Source: Parvularia atlantis
Lineage: Eukaryota > Opisthokonta > Rotosphaerida
NCBI GenBank assembly: GCA_943704415.1
Contig: CALSCO010000830.1
Span: 1-10,772, forward strand
Direction: 5' to 3'
DNA length: 10,772 bases
A model generated the notes under the pieces. That model was not told the origin of the DNA. It worked only from the letters and a program-made list of their open reading frames with translations, and ran no database searches. Positions 1-8,810 of the stretch are shown here, one piece after another; position 1 is the first letter of the stretch, and each line of letters starts with the position of its first letter. The translations under genes were made by a program, and so were the position numbers.

Positions 1-487
1 CGCGCGGGAGGGCACAGAGCGGGGCCGGGCCGCAAGAGCAGCAGAGGTGCCTGTTGTGTTTTTCCCGCGCGGAGTCGTGCGCACGATCTGCGGCCGGGCA
101 CTGTCATGTTGCAACGTGGGTCGCGGAGGTGGCCTGCGTTGTTGCGAAGATAGCCGCCGCGTTGCCCATACTCACCTGCACCGCCGTGGCCTGAGCGCTC
201 ACCGACCATCACCCGTTCTCACCAGCCGCACTCACGAGCACACTCACTCACCAGCACTCGCCAGCACCCCGCCGGCGTACCACAAAGAACGAAAAGGAGA
301 ATCCCGGTGCTCTGCCGCAGCTGCAGCTCACGTCAGGCATAGTTGTTCTCGAGAGCACCCCGGGCGCTTTGCTGTTGTACACGAGGGAGGCGGAGGCGGG
401 GTACGCACGGCCAACGGGCACAGAGACGAGAACGGGAAAACAAGCAAAGGAGAGACTAGAACTGACGAGGGAAGCGGCCGGCGCGGC
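1..487. other. Non-coding or unresolved left flank with 3' flank of the LIM gene
   Basis: No conserved coding region is recognised here. The right part (about 400-487) is the 3' flank of the minus-strand LIM gene. Read on the minus strand it carries a T-rich stretch (plus-strand positions 437-449, aaaacaagcaaag) about 40 nt past the stop, which could be part of a 3'-end signal. Positions 165-275 hold loose repeats of a CTCACCAGC-like unit. A minus-strand ATG at 207-209 opens a frame that stays open to the window edge (69 codons), but the predicted protein is only Gly/Arg/Cys-biased and matches nothing I know. On the minus strand gcag/gtgagtatggg (around 165-179) resembles a splice donor of the GTGAGT type, unlike the GTGCGY donors elsewhere in the window. 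A further minus-strand gene running off the left edge is possible but unproven. Confidence 0.4.
165..275. repeat. Degenerate CTCACCAGC-like repeats
   Basis: Short imperfect copies of CTCACC(AGC) recur here (actcacctgc, gctcaccgac, tctcaccagc, actcaccagc, ctcgccagc). Spacing is irregular, so this is a low-complexity cluster, not a clean tandem array. The minus-strand reading is a series of GGTGAG units. Confidence 0.4.
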
Positions 488-1484
488 TCATTTTTGCGCG
501 CAGGCGTCGCAGGCGTACTTGCCCTCCTTCTTGCGGATGGTCGCGACGGTCTCGTCCGCGTCGGACGTGGACATGAGCGTCTTGTCGCAGAAGCTGCAGC
601 GGAAGTGGTCAAAGTGGAACTTCTCCGCGCCAACCTCGATGCACTGGTCGAGGATGGCCTGGTTGCACTTGGCGCAGACCGCCCCCGTGCTCTTCTTGAG
701 GCGGTAGTGCTTGGGGCAGTACGGTCGCCCCTCGTGCTGGTAGAACTTGCCGTCAGGGAAGGTCTCGCTGCAGTCCTGCGCGCGCAGGGCGGTCATGCGG
801 ACGCGGCGCGGCGCAGCGCGGCGGGGCGCACCGCGCAGTGGAAGCACGTCGCGTGGAAGGCCTTGCTGAAGGCCTTGATGTACTCGCCCTCGATCACGCT
901 GTCGCACACGCTGCACTTGGGCAGGTGGCAGGTCGCGCACAGGGGCTTCTTGCCGTCGGTGTAGAACTCCTCGCTCAGGCTGCGGCCGCACACCGAGCAC
1001 TTGAAGCAGAGCGGGTGGTACTTCTTGTCGAGCGCCTCCATGACTTCGCCTGCGTCGTCGCGCGTGAGCGGGGGGAGGGATGGCGCGCGCGCGCGCGTGC
1101 ACCAGTGATCGGCTCGTTGCAGTGGTCGCATCGCGCCAGGAACAGCGCCTCGTAGTCCTTCTGGCAGTACGGCTTGCCCTCCATCTCAAAGTAGCTGCCC
1201 TGGCCGAACTTGACGCCGCAGTGCGCACACACGAAGCTGGCGCCGTCGCCGCGCGCGGTCAGACGGGATACGCGCGTGCGCGCTCGCCACGGCGGAGCAC
1301 GCACTGGTTGCTGTGGTACAGCTTCTGGTCTACGCGCAGGAACTGCACGCCCTCGACGATGGCCTCGCCGCACGAGGCGCACAAACGTGCCAGCTCTGCG
1401 TGCGTGTGCGTGCGCGCGTCGTGCGCCGCCGTCCCGTGAGCGACGCGGCAACGACGGCAAGGAGGCGCGGCCCGCACCACCCAT
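488..1484 (-). CDS. Four-LIM-domain protein (paxillin/PINCH-like), 5 exons, 245 aa
   Basis: Coding exons on the minus strand, in order: 1478-1484, 1305-1395, 1103-1236, 832-1049, 488-775. They sum to 738 nt, exactly 245 codons plus TGA at 488-490. The four introns are 82, 68, 53 and 56 bp, all GT-AG. Exon 1 carries only ATG GGT G. The protein is almost entirely four zinc-binding LIM domains. Ligands: LIM1 C8, C11, H30, H33, C36, C39, C57, D60; LIM2 C69, C72, H89, C92, C95, C98, C115, C118; LIM3 C123, C126, H143, C146, C149, C152, C170, H173; LIM4 C184, C187, H204, H207, C210, C213, C239, C242. The 8-residue LIM1-LIM2 linker and four-LIM layout resemble the C-terminal half of paxillin and parts of PINCH, which are cytoskeletal or adhesion scaffolds. 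No LD motifs, kinase or homeodomain are present, so an actin-cytoskeleton adaptor role is inference. LIM4 has an unusually long second-finger loop (residues 214-238). The start is set by the exon join, which restores LIM1 in frame. Confidence 0.93.
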
Positions 1485-1558
1485 CGCCTGCCGTGAATTC
1501 GTGCCCCGATTGGCCGTGCGCGTTGCCACGCGGCGACGATCGGGTTCACTAGCCTGAC
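1485..1558. promoter_or_regulatory. 74-bp divergent promoter region between the LIM gene and VWA8
   Basis: This gap separates the two divergent start codons (LIM ATG at 1482-1484 minus, VWA8 ATG at 1559-1561 plus). Both genes must take their proximal promoter from it or from inside each other's 5' exons and introns. It contains an inverted CCAAT box (ATTGG, 1509-1513), which reads CCAAT toward the LIM gene. No TATA box is visible. The promoter role is inferred from position. Confidence 0.55.
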
Positions 1559-4500
1559 ATGCGCCGCGCACACACCGGCGGCGCGTGGGTCGCGATCGGC
1601 GATGTGCGCGTGCCGCTGGGCGTGCGCGGCCCGCGACGGCCCGAATTTGTGCCGGCCGTGCGTGCGCGCATCCCGCCGGCCAGGCTCGAGCATCTGCAGT
1701 GGATGCTGCGCAAGGATCTGCTCGGGCAGGTGCGCTCAATGAGACGCGATCACACTGGCACAGCGCTGACACGGCCGCGATCGAAGGACGTCTTCCTGCT
1801 TGGGCCGCCGGGGCCGCTGCGGCGGCGCCTCGCGTTCGAGTTTGCGGCGCTGACACGGCGCGAGGTCGAGTACACGGCGCTCACGCGTGACACGACCGAG
1901 GTGGCCGCCCAAAGCCGGCGTCCTGAGCGTCGCACTGACGCACCGCCGGCTTGCGCAGGCCGACCTCAAGCAGCGCCGCGAGCTCGTCCGCGGCTCGATG
2001 CGCCTCGTGCACCAAGGTGCAATCCGCGCCGCGATCGACGGGCGTCTGCTCGTGCTTGAGGGCATCGAGCGCGCCGAGCGCAACGTCCTGCCCATCCTCA
2101 ATAACCTGCTCGAGAACCGCGAGGTCAACCTCGAGGACGGCCACCGCCTGATTGCGTCGACGCGCTATGACGTGCTGCTGCAGACGCACTCGCCGCGCGA
2201 GCTCGACGCCTGGCGCCTCATCCGCGTCTCGGAGCGCTTCCGCGTCGTTGCCCTCGGCCTGCCGTGTCCGCCGTACCAGGGCGCGCCGCTCGACCCGCCC
2301 TTCCGCTCGCGCTTCCAAGTGCGCTACGTCGACCCACTTGACACGTTCGACAACGCCGCCGAGCTCGAGACCGCCGCCGCCGCCGCCCCGACCGTCCCGC
2401 GCGAGACCCTCGCCGCGCTCGTCAACCTGCAGCAGACGCTTCTGCTGTCGGCGCAGCAGCAGCGGCCCGACCCGGCCAGCACCGAGGCCGCCACGCTCGG
2501 CGCAGCGCCGATCCCGCCGCTACCGGAGGACGCCGTGCCTACGCTTGCCGCGCGCCTCGCCGCGCTGCCCGCTGAGCCGCTGCCGCTCCACCTGCGCGCC
2601 GTCTACCCGCACGCACTCGCTGCGCCCGCCCAGCAGCAACTCGCGGGCCTCATGGGCAAGCTGGGCCTGCCGGTCGCGCCGGCGGACGGCAGCGTGCAGT
2701 CGGCGTACCGCGTGGTCCATGCCGAGCGCGGAGCATCAGCCTACGTGGCGCGCGTCGTCTTTGACCCGCCCACGGCGATCGACGTGCCCGCCGGCCAACG
2801 CGCGCTCAACGGGCCGCTCGCGCACTACCTTGGCACGCCGCACCACGAGGCGCTCCTGTCCGAGGCTGTGCAGGCGCACGCGCATGGCGACCTGTGCCTC
2901 GTCGGGCCGCGCGGCGCCGGCAAGTCGACGGTGTGTCTCGCGTGCCCGTCATGCGCGTGCTCACGCACCATGGGCTAGGTGGCCGAACGCCTCGCAGTCC
3001 TCCTCGGCTACACGCTCGTTCATATCCCGTGCTACAAGGAGATGAGCGCGCGCGACCTGCTCGTGCGCCGCGGCACAGTCTCGGACGCCGAGGCGATCAG
3101 CGGCGCGGCAGCGGGCGACACGCGCTGGACGCACTCGGCGCTCGTGAGCGTGCGTGTCGCGGCGTTGCTGTTGCAGGGCTGCGCCTCACTCGCTTTGCAC
3201 GCTGTCAGGCGGCGCTGCACGGCCGCCTCGCGGTGCTCGACGGCGTGGAGCAGCTGTCGCCCGGCACGCTCGCGTCGCTGCAGGGTGCGGCTGGTGTACT
3301 GCGCAGCGCGCCAGTCTGAATCGGCCACGGCAGCCTTCTGGGGCCGTGAGCGGTACCTAGAGCTACCGGACGGGACGCGCCTGATGGGCGCAGACGCGTT
3401 CGAGCACGCGGCTCGGGCAGCAGGCGCCGAGGCGGGCGTGGGGCGACTGGACGACGCGGCGATGGCCGATCGCGGCGTGCTGCGCGTGCACCCGAGCTTC
3501 CGCGTCGTGGCGATCGGCAGCGAGCCCAGCGCCGCGTGGCTCACGCCCGAGGTGGCACAGCTGTTCCAGTTTGTGCGCTTCCGCGAGCCGTCGGGCGTCG
3601 AGGAGACGGCCCTCGTGCGGCACCACGCGCCGCAGTGCCCGCCGGATATGCATGCGGCGCTGATCAAGTACGCTGACGCCGCGCACAAGCACGCTGCGAG
3701 TGCAGACCGCACGCTGCAGCTCACGACGCGCCAGGTGGTGTTCCGCGCTCATAACCCGGTCGAGGGCTCACGCGCGCCGCAGATGATCCGCATCGCCAAG
3801 CGCCTCGCCGTACATCCGCACAGCAGCGTCCGTGCCGAGCTTCTCAAGGCGACGCTGTGGCCGTTCCTGCCCATGATGGCGCGCGACAACCTGCTCGATC
3901 TGCTGCGCAGCGCCGGTTTGCACGCCGTGTGCTCCGGTCAGCCCCGCTGACGCGCCTGCCCAGGCGTTCCGGCGCACGTGCACAACAGGCACGAGCGCCA
4001 CCTGCAGCCCGAGGTCGTCGACGGCTCGGTCCGCATCGGCACGGTGCAGGTGCCGACATATCGGCCGAGCGACGCGTCGCAGGGTGCGATGGGCGACGAG
4101 TGTGTGTCTCCGCCGTGCCGCTGACGTCGGCCGCGCATGCACAGCGCTCGTGCCGAGCATCGTCTACCACGACAACCCGCTGCACACGCGCGTGCTGCAG
4201 GACATGCTCGTCGACTATACGATGGGCGAGCACCTGCTTCTGATCGGCAACCAGGTGGGTGGTGGGGCCCTGAGTGACGCTCTGCGGCTGACGCGGCGAC
4301 GCAGGGTGTAGGCAAGAACAAGCTCGCCGACCGCTTCCTGCAGCTGCTGAACCGGCCGCGCGAGTATATCCAGGTGCGTGTCACGGGCTGCGCGAGGAGC
4401 AGTCGTTTGACGTGTACACCAGCTGCATCGCGACACCACCGTGCCGTCGCTGATGGTGCACCCCTCGGTTCGCGACGGGCGCTTCGTGCACGACGACGCG

Positions 4501-7500
4501 CCGCTCGTGCGCGCCGCCAAGCTCGGCCACGTGCTCGTGATCGACGAGGCCGACAAGGTCTGTGCGCGCGGCTCATGCTCGCTCGCTCGCTGACGCCGCC
4601 CGCGCAGGCGCCTGTGCACGTCACGGCAGCGCTCAAGTCGCTCGCCGAGACGGGCGAGTTCCCGCTAAGCGACGGGCGCAGCATCCGCCGCACCGACGCG
4701 CCAAGCGACGCCAGCGTGATCCCCCTGCACGCCGACTTCCGCATGATCGTCCTGGCGAACCGGTGTGTGCCGCGCGGGCGCACGGCGAGCACGCGCACTA
4801 ATGCAGGTTGTGTGGCCAGGCCGGGCTTCCCGTTCCTGGGCAACGACTTTTACGCAACGATCGGCGACGTCTTTGCGACGCACACGGTTGAGAACCCGGA
4901 CGCGGCGAGCGGTGCGAGAGCGCGGAGCCACGTGCGATGCACACTGACGCACGCGTGTGCGCCGCGCAGAGATGCACCTGCTGCAGAAGGAGGGGCCGAA
5001 CGTGTCTTGGTCGACGCTGCAGCGGCTCATCGGCGTCTTTGGCGACCTGCGTGCGGCGTTCATCGACGGCGTCATCGCGTACCCGTACTCGCTGCGCGAG
5101 CTGGTGTCGATCGTGCGCGCGCCCGCCGTCGTCGATCTGGTTCGCTGCTAAACCTGGCGCGCGTGCGCAGGTGCGCCACCTCAACGCGTTCCCGGGCGAC
5201 TCGCTGCGCAACGCGCTGCGCAACGTGTTTGACTTTGACGCGCTCACGGCCGAGTTTGAGCCGCTGCTGCTCGACATCCTGCGCCGGCACGGGTTCCCGT
5301 TCGCTTCGCTGCGCGACTCGCCCGCGAGCACCTCCGAGACGGAGCGGGCTGTCAAGCTGGCGCCCGTGCGGCCGCTACCCGTGCCCCGGTTGACGGAGAT
5401 CGGCGTGCGGCACTTGCAACGGGCCGAGCTGGCGGGGCTCGAGAGCGGCGAGGGCAAGGTCGTGCGCGGCCCGGGGGACCGCAAGCGCCTCGAGCAGCAC
5501 CGCGACGTATGTGCGGCAAGCGCTGCCCCGCACTGGCTGACGCGCGCGCACAGGCGTCCGTGCCGCACTTCAACGCGCGCGTGGGCACGTTCTCGGAGCT
5601 GGTCGCGACGTGGAACGTGCCACGCCTGGGCCGCAACACCGTCATCGCGGCCGCGGCAGGCAGGCTCCAGCCGGGCGCAGTCTACGAGGACATCTCGCCC
5701 GAGGTGCGGCAGCGAGCGCGTCTGCCGTCTTGCCCTGGCTGATGCGCGGCCGGCAGAGCGACGGGGGCGCGCAGGTGCCGGTGGTGCACGTTGCCATCGC
5801 CGACCCCGTAGTGCTGCACACGGTGCGCGCCGAGATGCACTGCCTGCGCGGCTTGACGTTGCGCCGCCCGCGCAGTTTCGCCTCTCGTCGGCCGGCGTGC
5901 CGGTCTCAACCGTGTCGACGGACCTGACCGAGGCGCGCCGGCGTTGCGCGTGCCTTGTGGCGCGACGGCTCATCGGCACGCGCAGGTGTTCGGCTGGAAC
6001 CAGGTCAAGGGCAACCTGCACATGAGCGCGCTGGGCGACAAGGGTGACGTGCTCCTCTTCGCGCCCGGGACGTCGACGCTGGCGCACGTCGACACGGACG
6101 GTGTGCGCTGTGGCTGACAGTGCGTTGTCGTCGCTGAGCGTCCGGTGCAGGCGCCATCGCGCGCGTGTGGCGCATCACGCCGCCGCTCGGTGCGCAGCGC
6201 AGGAGAGCCAGCACGGCGTCGGCGCGGTTCGGCAAGCTCCTCGTCATGCCCGACCAAAAGACCGTCTTGCTCGACTTTGACGGCGCAGCCGTGTGCGTCG
6301 CGTCGCTGGACGACATCGAGCGTGGGCAGTGGCAACGGCTCGCGCCAGAGGGCACGCTCACGGCTGGGCTAGACGTGTCGGTCGTGGTTGCATCGGAGCG
6401 GTCGTGGCTCGGCTGGACCGTACAGGGCACGTCGGCCGCGGCTGCTGACGAGGTGCGTGCATGCAATGCGACGAACAGCAGCTCACACGCGTGTACTGCA
6501 GATCGCGCTCGCGCCGGGGTCGCGCGTAATGCCGCTGGACGGAGCTGCTCTGCCGACCGTCCCGCCGATGCGCGGATCGCCGCTGCCGCTCGCCGTCGCC
6601 GACCACGCGGGGCACGTCGTCGCGCCTGCGGCGTCATCGTTGCAGCTGCTGTTCTGGCCGCCGGGCGAGGGCACGGTAACGCTGGCGACGTACGACACGG
6701 ACGAGCAGAGCGGGAGCGGCGTCGCAGGCGCGTGGCAGCCGGACGGCTCGAACGTCGTGACGTCTGGCGGGCCGTCGGTGCACGCTGCGGACCTCGAGGC
6801 CGGCACGGCGCGCACGGTCGAGCTGCCGCGGCTCAACCGCTCGACGGCATTGGACGCGCCCCCGCTGCTTGTGCCGCTGCCGACCGTGCCGGGAGCCGTG
6901 GCGGTCGCGAGGGCCGACGGCATGGTGGTGCGGGTCGTCTTGTTGTGCCCACGCCGCTTACTGGCACCGGCTGCGTGCTTAGAGCGTACTGCAGCTGAGT
7001 AACGAGCGCCTGGAACACGAACTGGCCGAGTGGCGGCGGCTGGAGGACGCGGACGACGCGGAGGGCGACGGACGGCGCGGGCGGCGCTCGCTGCAGCTGC
7101 GCAGCAGCTTCGGGCTGGGCGAGGCGGACGAAGAGTCGCGCGCGACCGAGGGCAAGCCGCTCGGCGGCCCCAAGCATGGCAAGGAGGACGACGAGGAGCA
7201 CCACGGCGGGTGCGCAGTCGCGCGTCGCCCCGCTGTGTACTTGGCGTGACGGTGGCGCCGCGCAGCAACACGTTTGCCGGCGGGACGGGCGGCCGCGACA
7301 CAGCTGGCATGGGCGGCATCGGCGGGCCATACCGGTTGGATAAGGGCTTCAAGGTGCACCAGGTCTCCGACGAGGAGAAGGTGCCTGTGTGTGCTCGTGC
7401 GCCCGTTGCCGGCTCATGCGAGCGCCGACAGCGGCGCGCGCCCAAGGAGGTGCTCGAGGCGGCGCGGGCGATGGGCCGCGAGGCGCTCAGGGCGCGTCTG

Positions 7501-8810
7501 AAGGAGATCGGTGCACGCGCGGGTCCGACTGTGCGCGCCGCGTGTGGCTCACGCGGTGCGCCGCGCGCAGGCATGAACGACACGGAGCGTGACGTGTACA
7601 GCCAGCTGCTCGCGTCGGTCTCGCGCGAGATCCAGCAGCTGCGCGTGCTCTTCCAGGCAGGCGGACGATGCGCGCACGCAGCGAGCAGCTGACGTGGCCG
7701 CCCGCAGAGCGCGCAGGCTAAGGAGCAGGAGCGCGTGTGGCTGCGCAACCGCGCCGAGGGCGACCTGGACGACAACCGGCTCGTGGACGGGCTGGCGGTG
7801 CGCAGCGCTTGGTGCATGCGCACGTGCACGCCTGACGGCGCAGTTTGTAGGGCGAGACGGCCGTGTACAAGCGGCGCGGCTTCGAGGACCAGGGTACGCG
7901 CACACGAACAGCGCACGCAGGTGCATGCCTGACAGCGCGGGGGGGGGGGGGGGGGGGGGGTGTGCACCGCTGACGCGTCACGCAGCCTCGAGAGCCAGGG
8001 CGAGTACGAGCGCGCGGCGCTGATGTCTGCACCAGCAACATCCGAAGCGCTTCCGGTTCGTCGTGGACTTGTCGGCGTCGATGTACCGCTTCAACGGCCA
8101 GGACGGACGGCTGGAGCGCGCGATGGCGACGGCGGTGCTGCTGATGGAGGGTGCGATCGAGCGCACGGGGCGCACTGGCAGACGTGCCTGACAACGACAA
8201 CGCCGACGTGCACACAGCACTCGACCGCGCCGACCCGCGCCGCCTCACGTACGAGATCTCGGGCCACTGCGGCGACTCGGCCAAGATCTCGCTCGTCAGC
8301 CGCGACCACGCGCCGGCGCACGCGGGCGAGCGCGCCAAGGAACGCCGCAGCAGTATGGCGACCACGCGGGCTAACACGCGCGCGCGGTTGCAGATCGTGC
8401 TGCAGATGCTCGCGCACGCGCAGTACACGTGGAGCGGTGGTGCGTCTGCCGACGTGCGCCTGCGATCTGGCTGCCCGCTGACGGCGTGCGTGTGCGGGCG
8501 CGCAGACAACACGCTCGCGGCGATCGAGCAGGCCGCGGCCGAGGTCGCCAAGGAGCCCGCGGACGAGCGCGTGGTCGTGGTGTTGTCGGACGCCAACCTG
8601 GACCGGTATGGCGTGAGTGCGGCGCGAGTGGCGCAGGCGATGTCGCGCGAGCCGTCGGTCGCGACGTACGTGCTCTTCGTGGGCTCGCTGCAGGACCAGG
8701 CGGACGAGCTCGTGCGGGCGCTGCCGCGCGGGCGCGCGTTTGTCGTGCGCGACCCGGCGCAGGTGCCGCGCGTGTTCCAGGCGATCCTCCAAACGACGGC
8801 GGCTAGGTGA
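1559..8810 (+). CDS. VWA8: VWA8-type AAA/VWA ATPase, about 29-30 exons, ~1,885 aa
   Basis: Exons: 1559-1729, 1787-1900, 1959-2930, 2979-3149, 3209-3284, 3334-3915, 3964-4083, 4145-4254, 4305-4373, 4423-4557, 4608-4762, 4820-4911, 4970-5112, 5171-5506, 5554-5703, 5757-5822, 5876-5932, 5986-6100, 6151-6452, 6502-6933, 6983-7209, 7266-7380, 7432-7510, 7571-7656, 7708-7797, 7851-7893, an unresolved piece in 7894-8035, 8036-8150, 8218-8439, 8506-8810. All other joins keep frame. Length and domain order match animal VWA8 (about 1,900 aa), a mitochondrial matrix-side ATPase in animals. Three AAA modules are visible: a degenerate P-loop GPPGPLRR (63-70) with LEGIE at 128-132; P-loop GPRGAGKST (411-419) with LDGVE at 486-490; P-loop GNQGVGK (770-776) with Walker B IDEAD (835-839). 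After a long middle region comes the family signature GGTGGRDTAGMGG (about 1535-1550). The C-terminal VWA domain has an intact DxSxS MIDAS (VVDLSASMYRF, about 1690). The start is the first in-frame ATG (TAG at 1550-1552), but it leaves only about 10 residues before the conserved VAIGDV block, too short for a typical mitochondrial presequence. Confidence 0.93.
5933..5985 (+). other. GC-AG intron in VWA8
   Basis: Exon 17 ends ...CTGACCGAG at 5932 and the next sequence is gcgcgccggc; the acceptor is cacgcgcag at 5985. The 53-bp length and a ctcat branch-like motif match neighbouring introns. Both exons are in phase 0. No GT donor in this interval gives a phase-0 intron of normal length. The donor differs from the usual gtgcgcc by a single T-to-C change. 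Confidence 0.75.
7657..7707 (+). other. GC-AG intron in VWA8
   Basis: Exon 24 ends ...CTCTTCCAG at 7656, followed by gcaggcggac; the intron runs 51 bp to cccgcag at 7707 with a ctgac branch-like motif. Keeping the residues VLFQ before the junction gives the same spacing as the animal VWA8 family between the SLR-like motif and the QAK-ER motif. The only alternative GT donor (at CGC/gtgctc) would delete those four residues. Confidence 0.8.
7894..8035 (+). other. VWA8: Unresolved splice region between VWA8 linker and VWA domain
   Basis: Exon 26 ends in phase 1 with a good GT donor at 7894 (GACCAGG/gtacgc). The VWA exon starts in phase 0 after ctgatgtctgcaccag at 8035. A small exon of 3n+2 nt must lie between. 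Candidates are 7936-7961 (an Arg plus poly-Gly stretch made from the G run, with flanking introns of 42 and 74 bp) and 7986-7999 (after a well-formed ctgacgcgtcacgcag acceptor, but needing a GC donor and a 36-bp intron). Family comparison predicts only a few residues here. Confidence 0.6.
7939..7960 (+). repeat. 22-base poly-G run
   Basis: A perfect run of 22 G follows c7938 and precedes tgtgcacc. It lies in an intron or micro-exon of VWA8. It can fold as a G-quadruplex, and its length is prone to sequencing and assembly error. Confidence 0.95.

Noticed and set aside
165-275. CRISPR-like array
   Set aside because: The repeats are short, imperfect and irregularly spaced, and the genome is eukaryotic.
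47-964. Plus-strand 305-codon frame at the left
   Set aside because: It lies antisense over the LIM exons, has biased Ala/Arg/Leu composition and no domain; it is a product of high GC content.
1083-1098. Alternating GC tract as a Z-DNA regulatory element
   Set aside because: It is a short CG-dinucleotide run inside a 53-bp LIM intron in a GC-rich genome; nothing else supports a role.
2152-3045. Plus-strand 297-codon Arg/Ser-rich frame
   Set aside because: It is the out-of-frame shadow of the large VWA8 exon 1959-2930, whose own frame carries conserved AAA motifs.
4798-6087. Minus-strand 429-codon frame
   Set aside because: It is antisense to VWA8 exons and introns, Arg/Ala-rich, with no conserved motif.
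6483-7967. Minus-strand 494-codon frame, the longest in the window
   Set aside because: It runs antisense across many VWA8 exons and introns, including the poly-G run read as poly-Pro; composition is typical of a shadow.
1559-8810. VWA8 as a frameshifted pseudogene
   Set aside because: Each apparent frame change falls at an intron with donor, branch-like motif and acceptor, and the joined frame keeps P-loops, Walker B and MIDAS. Only 7894-8035 stays unresolved.
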